From: Exiguobacterium aestuarii
GTDB lineage: Bacteria > Bacillota > Bacilli > Exiguobacteriales > Exiguobacteriaceae
Length of the DNA stretch: 64,000 nt
Assembly (NCBI RefSeq): GCF_020171655.1
Contig: NZ_JAIVAC010000002.1
Coordinates: 124,001-188,000 of the forward strand
Reading direction: 5' to 3'
The notes beneath the pieces are model-generated. The model ran no database searches, was not told the origin of the DNA, and saw only the letters and a list, made by a program, of their open reading frames with translations. The position numbers and the translations under genes were made by a program. Positions 16,801-24,684 of the stretch are shown here, piece after piece; position 1 is the first letter of the stretch, and each line of letters opens with the position of its first letter.

Positions 16801-16973
16801 CAATCGGCGCACTCGCACCGCTCGCACTCGGTCTCGAGGGTGGAGCACTCATCTCGAAAGGTCTCGGTGTCACCGTAATCGGCGGACTTACAAGTTCGAC
16901 GCTTCTCACGTTGCTCATCGTACCGATCGTCTATGAGTTCTTCGCACGATTCCGTAAGAAAAAACAAGCGTAA
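13821..16973 (+). CDS. RND-family efflux transporter (SwrC/AcrB-like)
   Basis: 1050 residues. The classical RND plan is two halves, each with one helix, a large extracellular loop and a block of five to six helices. Motifs include the LETLPDITTPTVSVTTIYPGASPEQVLEEV start, TVAIGRVVDDSIVVIENIYRR near 430-450 and ALIGALMLIGIVVTNAIVLIDRV near 940-965. It uses the proton gradient to expel drugs, surfactants or other lipophilic compounds. A Pro/Thr-rich insertion (about 247-293) interrupts the first extracellular loop. No membrane-fusion protein gene is adjacent. GAGGAG precedes the ATG. Confidence 0.93.
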   Translation: MQKITSFSVNNKFAVWLMTIILTAAGLFAGLTMKLETLPDITTPTVSVTTIYPGASPEQVLEEVSTVLEERLQSLNGVEQVRSSSFQNASNIQIDYDFSTDMDEAEQQVKDALSNVELPESAQEPQVSRLSFDAFPVIGAAISDESLDLAELTKLVEEEVQPALEGVEGAQTVQIAGQEIRRVELQFDQEALAEYNLTEDTVKQLIQANDARIALGLYELGDTEQAVVIDGKSETLEAFRDIQIPYSPAQSTPTTPSAPTELPPGQTPDVPTEVPTETPSALPPNVPTTVPTVALSELATIEDKGIEESISRSNGERSIGVQVTKTQDANTVDVVNAVKEVLNDFEAEYDTANVSITLDQGQPIEESVETMLSKALLGGLFAILIILVFLRNFRSTIIAVISIPLSLLMALIVLKQLDITLNIMTLGAMTVAIGRVVDDSIVVIENIYRRLTRSNEPLRGKELIIAATKEVFIPIASSTIVTIAVFLPLGFVTGFVGELFLPFALTVVFALLASLLVAITVVPMMADSFFKNRDKLKPEEGPGKLAEWYRGVLNWSLNHKLVVFGLATALLIGSFALVPAIGVNFLNQDSEKTLFVTFDPEPGQTLEDSIAAAEVAEEYFMEEQPNATDVQFTVGGENPLNPGNNKQGIFIVQYDPDTEDFADVKLADIEKLNELASNGEWKEQDFSGGGATSGVTYNVYANSLEDLEAIVPTFIETIEEETDYVRQATSDLRESYVQYTFNVDQQAAAEAGVSAGQIAQVISQFQAPESPLASVTVDDKQLDVVIPNEQVTYDSVDDLQAQEITTPFGPRPISDFIEIEEGTTPDTLVERDGKLLAQVSVELSTDKATEASAAIEERVSEIELPSGVSYDVGGVTEQIQESFTQLGLAMLAAIAIVYLVLVITFGGALTPFVVLFSLPYAIIGGLVALLITGETISVSALIGALMLIGIVVTNAIVLIDRVIHKEEAGLSTREALLEAAGTRLRPILMTALATIGALAPLALGLEGGALISKGLGVTVIGGLTSSTLLTLLIVPIVYEFFARFRKKKQA

Positions 16974-16978
16974 ACAAA

Positions 16979-17014
16979 AGAGAGTTGACTTTAACAAGTC
17001 GACTCTCTTTTTTT
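16979..17014 (+). terminator. Terminator of the tetR-RND operon
   Basis: AGAGAGTTGACTT (16979-16991) pairs with AAGTCGACTCTCT (16996-17008) through 13 bp with one G-U pair and loop TAAC, followed by a T run. Confidence 0.92.
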
Positions 17015-17018
17015 GCAC

Positions 17019-17756
17019 TCAATAACACTGCATGATGATTTCGGTTTCTTCAAACCGTTTGGCGCGGAGGGCATCTTCTGGAATAAGAAAATAAAGAATT
17101 CCAACATCCCCAAATATGACATCTAATTCTTCAGTAGAATCCATTTGAAAGAGCAGGAAAGGATGATTGAATCGTTCCCCATATGTTTCTTCTACTTCTT
17201 CAAACACGTCATTCTGCACTTCATTCGGATGTCCACCGATTGCGTGGAGTTCTTCTTGTTCGAATTGTTCGACAAGCGTTTCGTACAGGTCGTCACCGAG
17301 CAAATCGTACAAATCATATCCATTCTCCGCATAGCCCTCTTTGAAAGAAACGGCACGCTCATTCAATGCTTCTCCAACCCGCACTCGCTCAAATTGCGTT
17401 TCTTCCGTATACAAGACACGCCAAAGATGACGCTCGTCCTCATCTCCCCAAGGTTGTTCTTCCAAGTCATAGAAGAAAGACAACAAACCTTCTTTCGGGA
17501 GTGCATCCACGGATTCAAACCCAGCTAAATCACTTAAACGGAACTGAGCTAAAAACGTCATATTCTCCCCAGGGTGCAAGTCAGCATTTGGCAAATCGGG
17601 ATGCCCACCGAATTTTGAATGGCCGATTTGAACTTCTTCTCGTGTGGTTCGTGGTACAAGCGTCAAATTGACCCGCTTCGTGAACGCACGTAAAATGTCT
17701 TCCCCGTTTTGTAATCCATGCTCTTCAATAAATTGCTCAATCGTTTTTAGTTCCAT
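17019..17756 (-). CDS. YwqG family protein (DUF1963)
   Basis: A 245-residue acidic cytosolic protein with the DUF1963 signature: KFGGHPDLPNADLHPGENMTFLAQFRLSDLAGF (about 48-80), GLLSFFYDLEEQPWGDE, a GGHPNEVQNDVFEE stretch near 175 and a closing LLFQMDS..LDVIFGDVGILYFLIPEDALRAKRFEE. YwqG proteins have no established role. The gene stands alone, converging on the RND operon terminator. The start ATG has a modest GGGGTG site. Confidence 0.88.
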   Translation of the reverse strand: MELKTIEQFIEEHGLQNGEDILRAFTKRVNLTLVPRTTREEVQIGHSKFGGHPDLPNADLHPGENMTFLAQFRLSDLAGFESVDALPKEGLLSFFYDLEEQPWGDEDERHLWRVLYTEETQFERVRVGEALNERAVSFKEGYAENGYDLYDLLGDDLYETLVEQFEQEELHAIGGHPNEVQNDVFEEVEETYGERFNHPFLLFQMDSTEELDVIFGDVGILYFLIPEDALRAKRFEETEIIMQCY

Positions 17757-17905
17757 CTCGACACCCCGCTTGTTTATGATAGATGTAGTATAGCATGCCG
17801 AACGTATGTACCCCTTATCTTTTTTGTCATACCCTTTTCTTGACCGATGAAGATGAATTTGAGAAGATGCATACGTTTTGAATGACGCGAAAGGAAGTCA
17901 TATAT

Positions 17906-18259
17906 ATGAAATTATTGAAATGGATGATTGGGCTCTCACTCTTGTTTGGATTGAGCACGCTCGGCAACTGGATGGTTGAGACGTTCTCGTGGAAAGTACC
18001 GGGCAGTGTCATCGGCATGGTGCTGTTGCTCGTCCTCTTAGTAACAAAAGTCATCCGCGTGGAATGGATTGAAGACAGCGCTGGATTTTTGACGAAGCAT
18101 CTCGCCTTCTTCTTCATCCCGATTGCCGTCGGTCTCATGGCGTACGGTACGTTGTTAAAAGCCGCTGGCATCCCTCTTCTCGTCACACTACTCGTCAGCA
18201 TGGCGGTCGGTATGATCGTGACGGCTCTCGTTTCCGGGAAAGAAGGTGAGGCGTCATGA
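17906..18259 (+). CDS. lrgA: CidA/LrgA family holin-like protein
   Basis: 117 residues with four transmembrane helices and the CidA/LrgA pattern: LFGLSTLGNWMVETFSWKVPGSVIGMVLL, then FFFIPIAVGLMAYGTLL. LrgA/CidA proteins form membrane pores and are linked to control of murein hydrolases, cell lysis and, with LrgB, pyruvate uptake in Bacilli. AAAGGAAG precedes the ATG at 17906; an ATG at 17882 would place that site inside the gene. The stop overlaps lrgB by 4 bp. Confidence 0.9.
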   Translation: MKLLKWMIGLSLLFGLSTLGNWMVETFSWKVPGSVIGMVLLLVLLVTKVIRVEWIEDSAGFLTKHLAFFFIPIAVGLMAYGTLLKAAGIPLLVTLLVSMAVGMIVTALVSGKEGEAS

Positions 18260-18930
18260 CATACGTTTGGATCGGATTGACGATTCTCGTGTATTCGCTC
18301 AGTCGTCAACTTTCGAAAAAATGGGCATCTCCGTTCACTAATGTCGTCTTCTTAAGTACAGCGATTCTGATTCTCCTGTTACTCGTGACAGGACAGTCCT
18401 ATGATACGTATAAACCGGCTACCGATCTCATCACCATCTTACTCGGTCCGGCGACAGTCGCCCTCGGGTTACCGCTCTATCGCAACTTACCCGTGTTACT
18501 CGCCCGGGCAAAGCGAGCATTGAGTGCGATTGTCATTGGGTCTCTTTCCACGATTTTTGTCGCTGTGTTCTTCGGGAAGTTGTTTTCGTTTACCGAAAAC
18601 GTGTTGATTGCGCTATCGGTCAAGTCGGCCACGTCTCCGATTGCCCTCGAATTGGCTCGACAGTTAGAGGGGGATGCGACACTTGCCGCCTCGATTGCCG
18701 TCGCCTGCGGTATTTTAGGTGCGATGCTAGGTCCGGTGCTCTTGACATGGATTCGTATGGACGACCCGTTCACGCGTGGGCTCACGCTCGGCACCATCAG
18801 TCACGGAATCGGGACCGCACAAGCAGCGACGGAACATCCGTTGTCTGGTGCAACAGGTGGTGCCGCGATGGGATTGACCGCCATCTTCACTTCGTTCATC
18901 TTGCCCATTTTATACCCGTTTCTCTTTTGA
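18256..18930 (+). CDS. lrgB: LrgB family protein
   Basis: 224 residues, seven or so transmembrane helices, with the LrgB motifs ILLGPATVALGLPLYRN, ALSVKSATSPIALELARQL and LGTISHGIGTAQA. It works with LrgA as a two-part membrane complex connected to autolysis control or pyruvate transport. The ATG overlaps the lrgA stop (ATGA). No LytSR-type regulator is adjacent, unlike in many relatives, so its regulator must be elsewhere. Confidence 0.92.
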   Translation: MTYVWIGLTILVYSLSRQLSKKWASPFTNVVFLSTAILILLLLVTGQSYDTYKPATDLITILLGPATVALGLPLYRNLPVLLARAKRALSAIVIGSLSTIFVAVFFGKLFSFTENVLIALSVKSATSPIALELARQLEGDATLAASIAVACGILGAMLGPVLLTWIRMDDPFTRGLTLGTISHGIGTAQAATEHPLSGATGGAAMGLTAIFTSFILPILYPFLF

Positions 18931-18934
18931 ACAG

Positions 18935-18969
18935 GTCACGCTCATTTCATCGATGGGCGTGACTTTTTT
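18935..18969 (+). terminator. Terminator of lrgAB
   Basis: GTCACGCTCAT (18935-18945) and ATGGGCGTGAC (18953-18963) form an 11-bp stem with one G-U pair, followed by six T. Confidence 0.9.
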
Positions 18970-19032
18970 GTTTCGACTTCGAGCGCGCGTGATAAACTAA
19001 TGAAGATGAAACTTTTTAGAGGAGGGCAATCC

Positions 19033-20271
19033 ATGCAAGAGAAATTAATTGAACGCTTAATGACTTATGCGAAGATTGATACACAGTCTGACTTCACGAG
19101 TACGACAACACCATCGACGGCCAAACAATGGGATTTGATTCGTCATTTGGAGAAAGAACTGAAAGAACTCGGGCTGACAGACGTCGAGACGGACGAATAC
19201 GGCTATCTCTTCGCCACACTTCCGAGTAACGTCGATTATGACGTCCCGACAATCGGCTTCCTCGCCCACGTGGATACGGCGACCGATTTCACGGGTACGA
19301 ACGTTTCACCTCAACTCGTCGAGCACTATGAAGGTGGCGATATCGTCTTGAACGAGTCGCTTCATGTCGTCTTGTCACCAAAAGACTTCCCAGAACTTGA
19401 CGGGTATGTCGGACATACGCTCATGACAACGGACGGAACGACACTCCTCGGTGCGGATGATAAAGCAGGAATCGCCGAAATCGTCACAGCCGTCGAATAC
19501 TTATTGGCTCACCCTGAGATTCCGCACGGACCGGTCCGCATTGCTTTTACACCGGATGAAGAAATCGGGCGTGGACCACATAAATTCGATGTCGCCCGTT
19601 TTAACGCGGACTTCGCTTACACGATGGACGGGGGACCGCTCGGAGAGTTACAGTATGAGAGCTTCAACGCAGCTGGTGCGACCGTCACCTTCCATGGGAC
19701 GAACGTGCATCCAGGTAGTGCCAAGAACAAGATGGTCAACTCGATGAAGCTCGCGATGGCGTTCCAAAACCGTTTACCGGCTGATGAGGCACCGGAACGT
19801 ACGAGCAACTACGAAGGATTCTTCCATTTGAACGGTTTTAATGGGGATGTGGAGAAGACGACACTTCAATACATCATCCGCGATCACGACAAACAGAAGT
19901 TCGAAGCGCGTAAAGCGTTGATGGAGAAACTTGTCCTCGAATGGAAACAAAAATACGGGGAAGAGCGGATTGAGCTCAAAATGGAAGACCAGTATTACAA
20001 CATGGCCGAGAAAATCGAACCGGTCAAACATATCGTTGATACCGTCGCTGACGTCATGCGCGGCCTTGGCATCGAACCGAAGATTGAACCGATTCGTGGT
20101 GGGACAGACGGATCGCAACTTTCTTACATGGGCCTTCCGACGCCGAACATCTTCACGGGTGGCGAGAACTATCACGGGAAGTTCGAATATATCTCTGTGA
20201 ACAACATGGAAAAAGCAACAACGGTCATTATCGAAACACTTCGCACATTCGCGAAGCGTGCACAAGCATAA
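19033..20271 (+). CDS. pepT: Peptidase T (tripeptide aminopeptidase)
   Basis: 412 residues, full length for M20B peptidases. Metal ligands and catalytic residues are in place: H79 and D81 in [11 protein letters not shown]142 in GADDKAG, and E176-E177 in [10 protein letters not shown]. The late metal-binding [22 protein letters not shown] follows. It removes the N-terminal residue of tripeptides in the cytosol, completing peptide recycling. GAGGAGGG lies 7 nt before the ATG at 19033; an ATG 33 nt earlier has none. Confidence 0.95.
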   Translation: MQEKLIERLMTYAKIDTQSDFTSTTTPSTAKQWDLIRHLEKELKELGLTDVETDEYGYLFATLPSNVDYDVPTIGFLAHVDTATDFTGTNVSPQLVEHYEGGDIVLNESLHVVLSPKDFPELDGYVGHTLMTTDGTTLLGADDKAGIAEIVTAVEYLLAHPEIPHGPVRIAFTPDEEIGRGPHKFDVARFNADFAYTMDGGPLGELQYESFNAAGATVTFHGTNVHPGSAKNKMVNSMKLAMAFQNRLPADEAPERTSNYEGFFHLNGFNGDVEKTTLQYIIRDHDKQKFEARKALMEKLVLEWKQKYGEERIELKMEDQYYNMAEKIEPVKHIVDTVADVMRGLGIEPKIEPIRGGTDGSQLSYMGLPTPNIFTGGENYHGKFEYISVNNMEKATTVIIETLRTFAKRAQA

Positions 20272-20277
20272 CAAATG

Positions 20278-20325
20278 CGCCTCCAATCGTTCTCTTTTAC
20301 ACTAGAGACATTGGAGGCGATTTTT
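20278..20325 (+). terminator. Hairpin: pepT terminator that carries the next gene's ribosome-binding site
   Basis: CGCCTCCAAT (20278-20287) pairs perfectly with ATTGGAGGCG (20310-20319), followed by TTTTT. The GGAGG in the 3' arm is the ribosome-binding site for the ATG at 20327. The hairpin can therefore end pepT transcripts and hide that site in read-through RNA. Confidence 0.75.
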
Positions 20326-20326
20326 G

Positions 20327-20773
20327 ATGAAACATACATTTAGCATGAACCTCGGCTGGGATGGCGGACGAAATGATGTCGGTACCCTCGAGGCCGAGCG
20401 ATTAAAGACACAGATTTCGATTCCACCCGAAATGGACGGTCCCGGAGTCGGCACGAATCCGGATGAGATGTTACTCGGGGCAGCGGCCACGTGTTATATC
20501 ATCACACTTGCAGCCGTACTCGGGCGAAGTGACCTGACTCACCGTGGCATCACGATTGATGCGGAAGGCATCGTCGATGTGACAAACGGCATCTTCACTT
20601 ACGAGACGATTCGCTATACGACAACGATTCAAGTCCCTGCAGAGATGACCGACCGAGAGATCACGTTAGTCGAGCGTATTGCGAAAAAAGCGAAAGATCA
20701 ATGTATGATTTCACGGGCGCTCGCAGGAAATGTGGCGTTCGAATTGAATACGACCGTTGTACGAGTCGATTAA
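20327..20773 (+). CDS. OsmC/Ohr-family protein
   Basis: 148 residues with the OsmC fold pattern and its two redox cysteines: C56 in AATCYII and C126 in KDQCMIS. OsmC and Ohr proteins reduce organic or fatty-acid hydroperoxides with thiols in the cytosol. The sequence is closer to the general OsmC group than to Ohr. The ATG at 20327 is preferred to the TTG three bases earlier. Its ribosome-binding site is inside the upstream hairpin. No OhrR-type regulator is adjacent. Confidence 0.88.
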   Translation: MKHTFSMNLGWDGGRNDVGTLEAERLKTQISIPPEMDGPGVGTNPDEMLLGAAATCYIITLAAVLGRSDLTHRGITIDAEGIVDVTNGIFTYETIRYTTTIQVPAEMTDREITLVERIAKKAKDQCMISRALAGNVAFELNTTVVRVD

Positions 20774-20782
20774 GGATAAAAG

Positions 20783-20810
20783 GAGCCGCTTCTTGGAGAA
20801 ACGGCTCTTT
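20783..20810. terminator. Terminator between the OsmC and MFS genes
   Basis: GAGCCG-c-TTCT (20783-20793) and AGAA-a-CGGCTC (20797-20807) form a 10-bp stem with one mismatch and loop TGG, with T runs on both sides. It serves the convergent genes. Confidence 0.75.
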
Positions 20811-20812
20811 CT

Positions 20813-22057
20813 TCATGAAATATTTTTGATTGGTTGATCCGACTCTGAGTAATACGTTGCAGAGGATGATCGAAAGACGAAATAGAACTGAATCATACTT
20901 AAAAGCAAGATGAAGCTCGCCGCAAAGATGAGTGTGATTCGTAGCTCTACAATATCGCTGAGTAGTCCTACGAGTAACACCCCAATCACTTGTAAGATAC
21001 TTTGAACCATGCCATATACACTTGCAATCCTTCCTGTCATCTCTTCTGGTAGATTATTTTGATAAAACGTAATAAAACCCGCACCAGAAAAAGCATTAAA
21101 GAATCCTAATATGAGAAAACCAACTAGAGTCATCCAAAAAGAATGTGATAAGGCATAAATCATATAGCCGACGGCAACAAGCACCGATCCCGCTCCAATC
21201 AACCATTTGATCGACAAGAATCGAGTAGCTGACGCGACGACCAGTGACCCTACTACAGCACTTAAGCCTGTCAGACTAATCAGAAGACCATATTGTGCTT
21301 CGGATAAACGTAACGTTTCTTGTGTGAACACCACTTCCTGTGCATCCATCGCGAACGAGACAATTACCATTCCTTGAAACAGCATATACATACTGAAAAC
21401 AAATATATTACATCGACTGAACGTCCATACTTTCTTCCAATCCGCTCGAACAGTTTGTATCGAAATATGTGCTTTAGACGTTGTTGGCTTCCATTCAAAC
21501 TGAGGTAATCGTGTTAATAAAATTGCCGAAAAGAAAAAGGATGCAGCGTTTATCCATATCGCGACACTTGTTGTTGACACGAGGACAAGGGCTCCGGAGA
21601 GGGCGGGACCAATCAAAAATGCACCTGACGTGATTGCTTGTCGGTAAGCATTAAATTGTTTGCGTCTTGTCGTCGGAATCAATTTTGCGATGTATGAAAA
21701 TGATGAGACTTCAAAAAAAGATTTTGCGACAGCAAGCAGATACAAACTTCCATACAACAGCCATAACGATTCCATAAAAGGAATTCCAATTAATAAAACT
21801 CCCCGAATAACATCCGTCCAAATCATTATATTTTTTAGAGACGATCGATCAACGATACTTCCAATCCAGAACTTTGTCATGACTGAAGCGAGTGGACCAA
21901 TCATCCACAGACCTGCGACAGCCATCGCTGAATCCGTCAAGCGATAAACAAAAACATTGATTGCTACTAGATATATAAAATCCCCCATACTCGAAATACC
22001 AAGTGCCGTTAACAACGAACCTGTTTCAAAACGATGTTTGTTTTCTATACGAGTCAT
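20813..22057 (-). CDS. MFS transporter (MFS_3-like)
   Basis: 414 residues, 10-12 transmembrane helices. The openings SLLTALGISSMGDFIYLVAINVFVYRLT and MIGPLASVMTKFWIGSIVDRSSLKNIMIWTD resemble the MFS_3 group that includes macrolide exporters and enterobactin exporters. AAAGGGGAAG precedes the ATG at 22057. It is clearly richer in A and T than its neighbours, as is the gene upstream, which suggests recent acquisition of the pair. The substrate is unknown. Confidence 0.88.
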   Translation of the reverse strand: MTRIENKHRFETGSLLTALGISSMGDFIYLVAINVFVYRLTDSAMAVAGLWMIGPLASVMTKFWIGSIVDRSSLKNIMIWTDVIRGVLLIGIPFMESLWLLYGSLYLLAVAKSFFEVSSFSYIAKLIPTTRRKQFNAYRQAITSGAFLIGPALSGALVLVSTTSVAIWINAASFFFSAILLTRLPQFEWKPTTSKAHISIQTVRADWKKVWTFSRCNIFVFSMYMLFQGMVIVSFAMDAQEVVFTQETLRLSEAQYGLLISLTGLSAVVGSLVVASATRFLSIKWLIGAGSVLVAVGYMIYALSHSFWMTLVGFLILGFFNAFSGAGFITFYQNNLPEEMTGRIASVYGMVQSILQVIGVLLVGLLSDIVELRITLIFAASFILLLSMIQFYFVFRSSSATYYSESDQPIKNIS

Positions 22058-22174
22058 ATGCTTCCCCTTTACCTGCAACCTCGCTACCCACTTCACTTTT
22101 TATTCTTACTTGAGCGCATTTGCAGAATATGTTGTTTGAATCAAATACGAGCGGCGACAAAAGTCTTCGAACTA

Positions 22175-22834
22175 TCAGCTACCTTGTTGATCGACAATCT
22201 CACCGTTCACAGAAATTCCTCGTACAACCGCGTCTTCTCCAATTTGAAAATAATATCGGTACGGGCCTTTTTGAATCATCGTTGCCTCGGTGAACGTATT
22301 TTCGTGATGGGATTTCGTTTCAATCGTATCGATTTCTGGATTGTTCACTTCTCCAAATCCCACATTGAAAGAATGTTCGACGTTTCCGGCGTCATCGTAT
22401 TCTCGTAAAAATGTGCTATATGAGGTGAAATTGTCGTTTTCATAGTGCGTCCACCCTCTTGGTCCAAGAAGCTCCCATCCTTCTTCATCATTCCCCTCAA
22501 AGAACTGGACGACCAATGCCTCCATCTCATTTTGAAACTCCATATCATCTTGAAACTCCATGACATCTTGAAACTCCATGACATCTTGAAATTCTGTAGG
22601 ATCCGGAATCGTCGTGTACATGACGATGGTCACCCCATCGTGTCGTGTTATATAAATCAACTTATTCATGTCATAAGTGAGACCTTTAGCCAACGCCTCG
22701 TCAAAATCATCATATTTCCCAAACTCAAACTTCCCTACCTCAAACGTTTGAAGTTCATTCTTCAATAGCGAATTCACGATACTTGAACTGACCGCAATGA
22801 ATAGGATGATCAGCCAGAGTCTAATTTGTTTCAT
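22175..22834 (-). CDS. Hypothetical membrane-anchored protein with a hexapeptide tandem repeat
   Basis: 219 residues. One N-terminal hydrophobic helix (5-24) acts as an uncleaved anchor or signal, with an extracellular acidic domain. Residues 81-104 are four copies of the hexapeptide EFQ(D/N)xM, encoded by 18-bp tandem repeats. The C-terminal half (GPYRYYFQIGEDAVVRGISVNGEIV) looks like small beta-strands. I do not recognise the family. It lies 117 nt upstream of the MFS gene on the same strand and shares its AT-rich composition. GGGGGTACT precedes the ATG. Confidence 0.7.
   Translation of the reverse strand: MKQIRLWLIILFIAVSSSIVNSLLKNELQTFEVGKFEFGKYDDFDEALAKGLTYDMNKLIYITRHDGVTIVMYTTIPDPTEFQDVMEFQDVMEFQDDMEFQNEMEALVVQFFEGNDEEGWELLGPRGWTHYENDNFTSYSTFLREYDDAGNVEHSFNVGFGEVNNPEIDTIETKSHHENTFTEATMIQKGPYRYYFQIGEDAVVRGISVNGEIVDQQGS
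22523..22594 (-). repeat. 18-bp tandem repeat, four copies, inside a coding region
   Basis: Four consecutive 18-bp units (consensus CATGACATCTTGAAACTC as read on the plus strand) encode EFQDVM-type hexapeptides. The first copies differ by a few bases. Because 18 is a multiple of three, copy-number change would keep the frame. Confidence 0.9.
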
Positions 22835-22958
22835 AGTACCCCCATTTGATTCACGTGCATTTCTGTTCTACATAATATTTCCATCTTACGTTGTATAATC
22901 CTCTATCCTGATGCACAAGTTTTTCTTTAACGTTTGTGAATCATGACGTGACACTGCG

Positions 22959-22982
22959 CGTTTTTCAAAAACGTGATACAAT
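22959..22982 (+). promoter_or_regulatory. 15-bp palindrome and -10 element upstream of the ABC-F gene
   Basis: CGTTTTTCAAAAACG (22959-22973) is a perfect inverted repeat just upstream of a TACAAT -10 (22977-22982). The -35 region is poor. The palindrome sits where a regulator or RNA polymerase would bind. It may be an operator; AT-rich symmetry by chance is possible. Confidence 0.35.
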
Positions 22983-23022
22983 ACACGTCGTAAACTAATC
23001 AGAAAAACGAGGGATACCATAC

Positions 23023-24648
23023 ATGATTACAGTAAATAACGTCAGCCTACAATTTGGCGGCCGTAAGTTGTTCGAAGACGTGAACATCAAGTTCACACCA
23101 GGCAACTGTTACGGATTGATCGGTGCGAACGGTGCCGGTAAATCGACATTCTTAAAGATTTTATCAGGTGAGCAAGATACGACGACGGGTGATGTGAGCA
23201 TCACACCGGGTGAGCGTCTCGCCGTCCTCAAACAGGACCACTATGCATATGAGGACAGTGCTGTTCTCGAGACCGTCATCATGGGTCACGAGCGTCTTTA
23301 TAGCGTCATGAAAGAAAAAGACGCCATCTATATGAAAGAAGATTTCTCAGACGAAGACGGCATGCGCGCAGCTGAACTCGAAGGCGAATTCGCCGAGTTG
23401 AACGGTTGGGAAGCAGAGTCAGAAGCTTCGATGGTTCTTCAAGGTCTCGGGATCACAGAAGCGCTTCACCAGAAACAAATGAGCGAACTCACAGGTGGCG
23501 AGAAAGTCAAAGTCCTTCTTGCCCAAGCACTCTTCGGTAAGCCAGACATCTTGCTTTTGGACGAGCCGACCAACGGACTTGACCTCAAAGCAATTCAATG
23601 GTTAGAAGAGTTTTTAATCAACTTTGAAAACACAGTCATCGTCGTTTCCCACGACCGTCACTTCTTGAACAAAGTCTGTACACACATGGCAGACCTCGAC
23701 TTCGGAAAAATCCAATTGTATGTCGGGAACTACGACTTCTGGTATGAGTCAAGCCAACTTGCTACACGTATGGCGGCAGATCAGAACAAGAAGAAAGAAG
23801 AGAAGATCAAAGAGCTTCAAAACTTCATCGCACGTTTCAGCTCGAACGCATCGAAAGCGCGTCAAGCGACGTCACGTAAGAAGTTGCTCGATAAGATCAC
23901 ACTCGACGACATTCGTCCGTCATCACGTCGTTATCCATTCGTCGGATTCACGATGGAACGCGAAATCGGGAACGATGTTCTCTATGTCGACAACGTTTCG
24001 AAAACGATTGATGGCGTAAAAGTGCTCGACAACGTAACGTTCTCACTTAACAAGACGGACAAAGTCGCATTCGTTGGTCGTTCTGACGTTGCGATCACGA
24101 CACTCTTCAAAATTCTAATGGGTGAGATGGAACCAGACACAGGTTCGGTCAAATGGGGTGTGACGACGACTCAGTCGTACTTCCCGAAAGACAACTCGGA
24201 ATACTTCGAGGGCTCGGAAAAGAGTATCCTCGACTGGTTGCGTCAGTTCTCACCAGCCGATGAGTCAGATACGTTCCTTCGCGGATTCCTTGGCCGCATG
24301 CTCTTCTCAGGTGAAGAAGTCATGAAGAAGGCGTCTGTCCTCTCAGGGGGAGAAAAAGTACGCTGCATGCTCTCGAAGATGATGCTCTCAAACTCGAACG
24401 TGCTCGTCCTCGACGATCCGACGAACCACTTGGACCTCGAATCAATCACAGCACTCAACAACGGTCTCGAGTCATTCAAAGGCGTACTCCTCTTTAGCTC
24501 ACATGACCATCAGCTCATCTCGACGATTGCGACACGCATCATCGAAGTGACACCGAATGGCATCGTGGATAAAGAAGCAACGTACGATGAGTACTTGGAG
24601 AACGAAGCGCTTCAACAACAAGTTGAATCTCTCTATCAAAATGCATAA
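23023..24648 (+). CDS. ABC-F family ATPase (YkpA/YbiT-like)
   Basis: 541 residues with two ABC domains joined by a charged helical linker (about 250-290) and no transmembrane part, as in ABC-F proteins that act on ribosomes. The first domain is intact: Walker A GANGAGKS (34-41), LTGGE, Walker B LLLDEP (177-182). The second is degenerate: its Walker A position reads GRSDVAIT (352-359) without Lys, and its Walker B reads LVLDDP (461-466) with Asp for the catalytic Glu, while LSGGE (440-444) remains. Hydrolysis probably occurs at one site only. The start is clear; GAGGG precedes the ATG. Confidence 0.92.
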   Translation: MITVNNVSLQFGGRKLFEDVNIKFTPGNCYGLIGANGAGKSTFLKILSGEQDTTTGDVSITPGERLAVLKQDHYAYEDSAVLETVIMGHERLYSVMKEKDAIYMKEDFSDEDGMRAAELEGEFAELNGWEAESEASMVLQGLGITEALHQKQMSELTGGEKVKVLLAQALFGKPDILLLDEPTNGLDLKAIQWLEEFLINFENTVIVVSHDRHFLNKVCTHMADLDFGKIQLYVGNYDFWYESSQLATRMAADQNKKKEEKIKELQNFIARFSSNASKARQATSRKKLLDKITLDDIRPSSRRYPFVGFTMEREIGNDVLYVDNVSKTIDGVKVLDNVTFSLNKTDKVAFVGRSDVAITTLFKILMGEMEPDTGSVKWGVTTTQSYFPKDNSEYFEGSEKSILDWLRQFSPADESDTFLRGFLGRMLFSGEEVMKKASVLSGGEKVRCMLSKMMLSNSNVLVLDDPTNHLDLESITALNNGLESFKGVLLFSSHDHQLISTIATRIIEVTPNGIVDKEATYDEYLENEALQQQVESLYQNA

Positions 24649-24650
24649 TA

Positions 24651-24684
24651 AAAATGATCGGCTCGCGTGAGCCGATCATTTTTA
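24651..24684. terminator. Bidirectional terminator after the ABC-F gene
   Basis: A perfect 14-bp stem, AAAATGATCGGCTC (24651-24664) with GAGCCGATCATTTT (24669-24682), and loop GCGT. There are T runs on both strands. It serves the convergent YtkA-like gene as well. Confidence 0.93.

Noticed and set aside
22523-22594. CRISPR-like repeats
   Set aside because: Units are contiguous 18-mers without spacers and encode a hexapeptide in frame.
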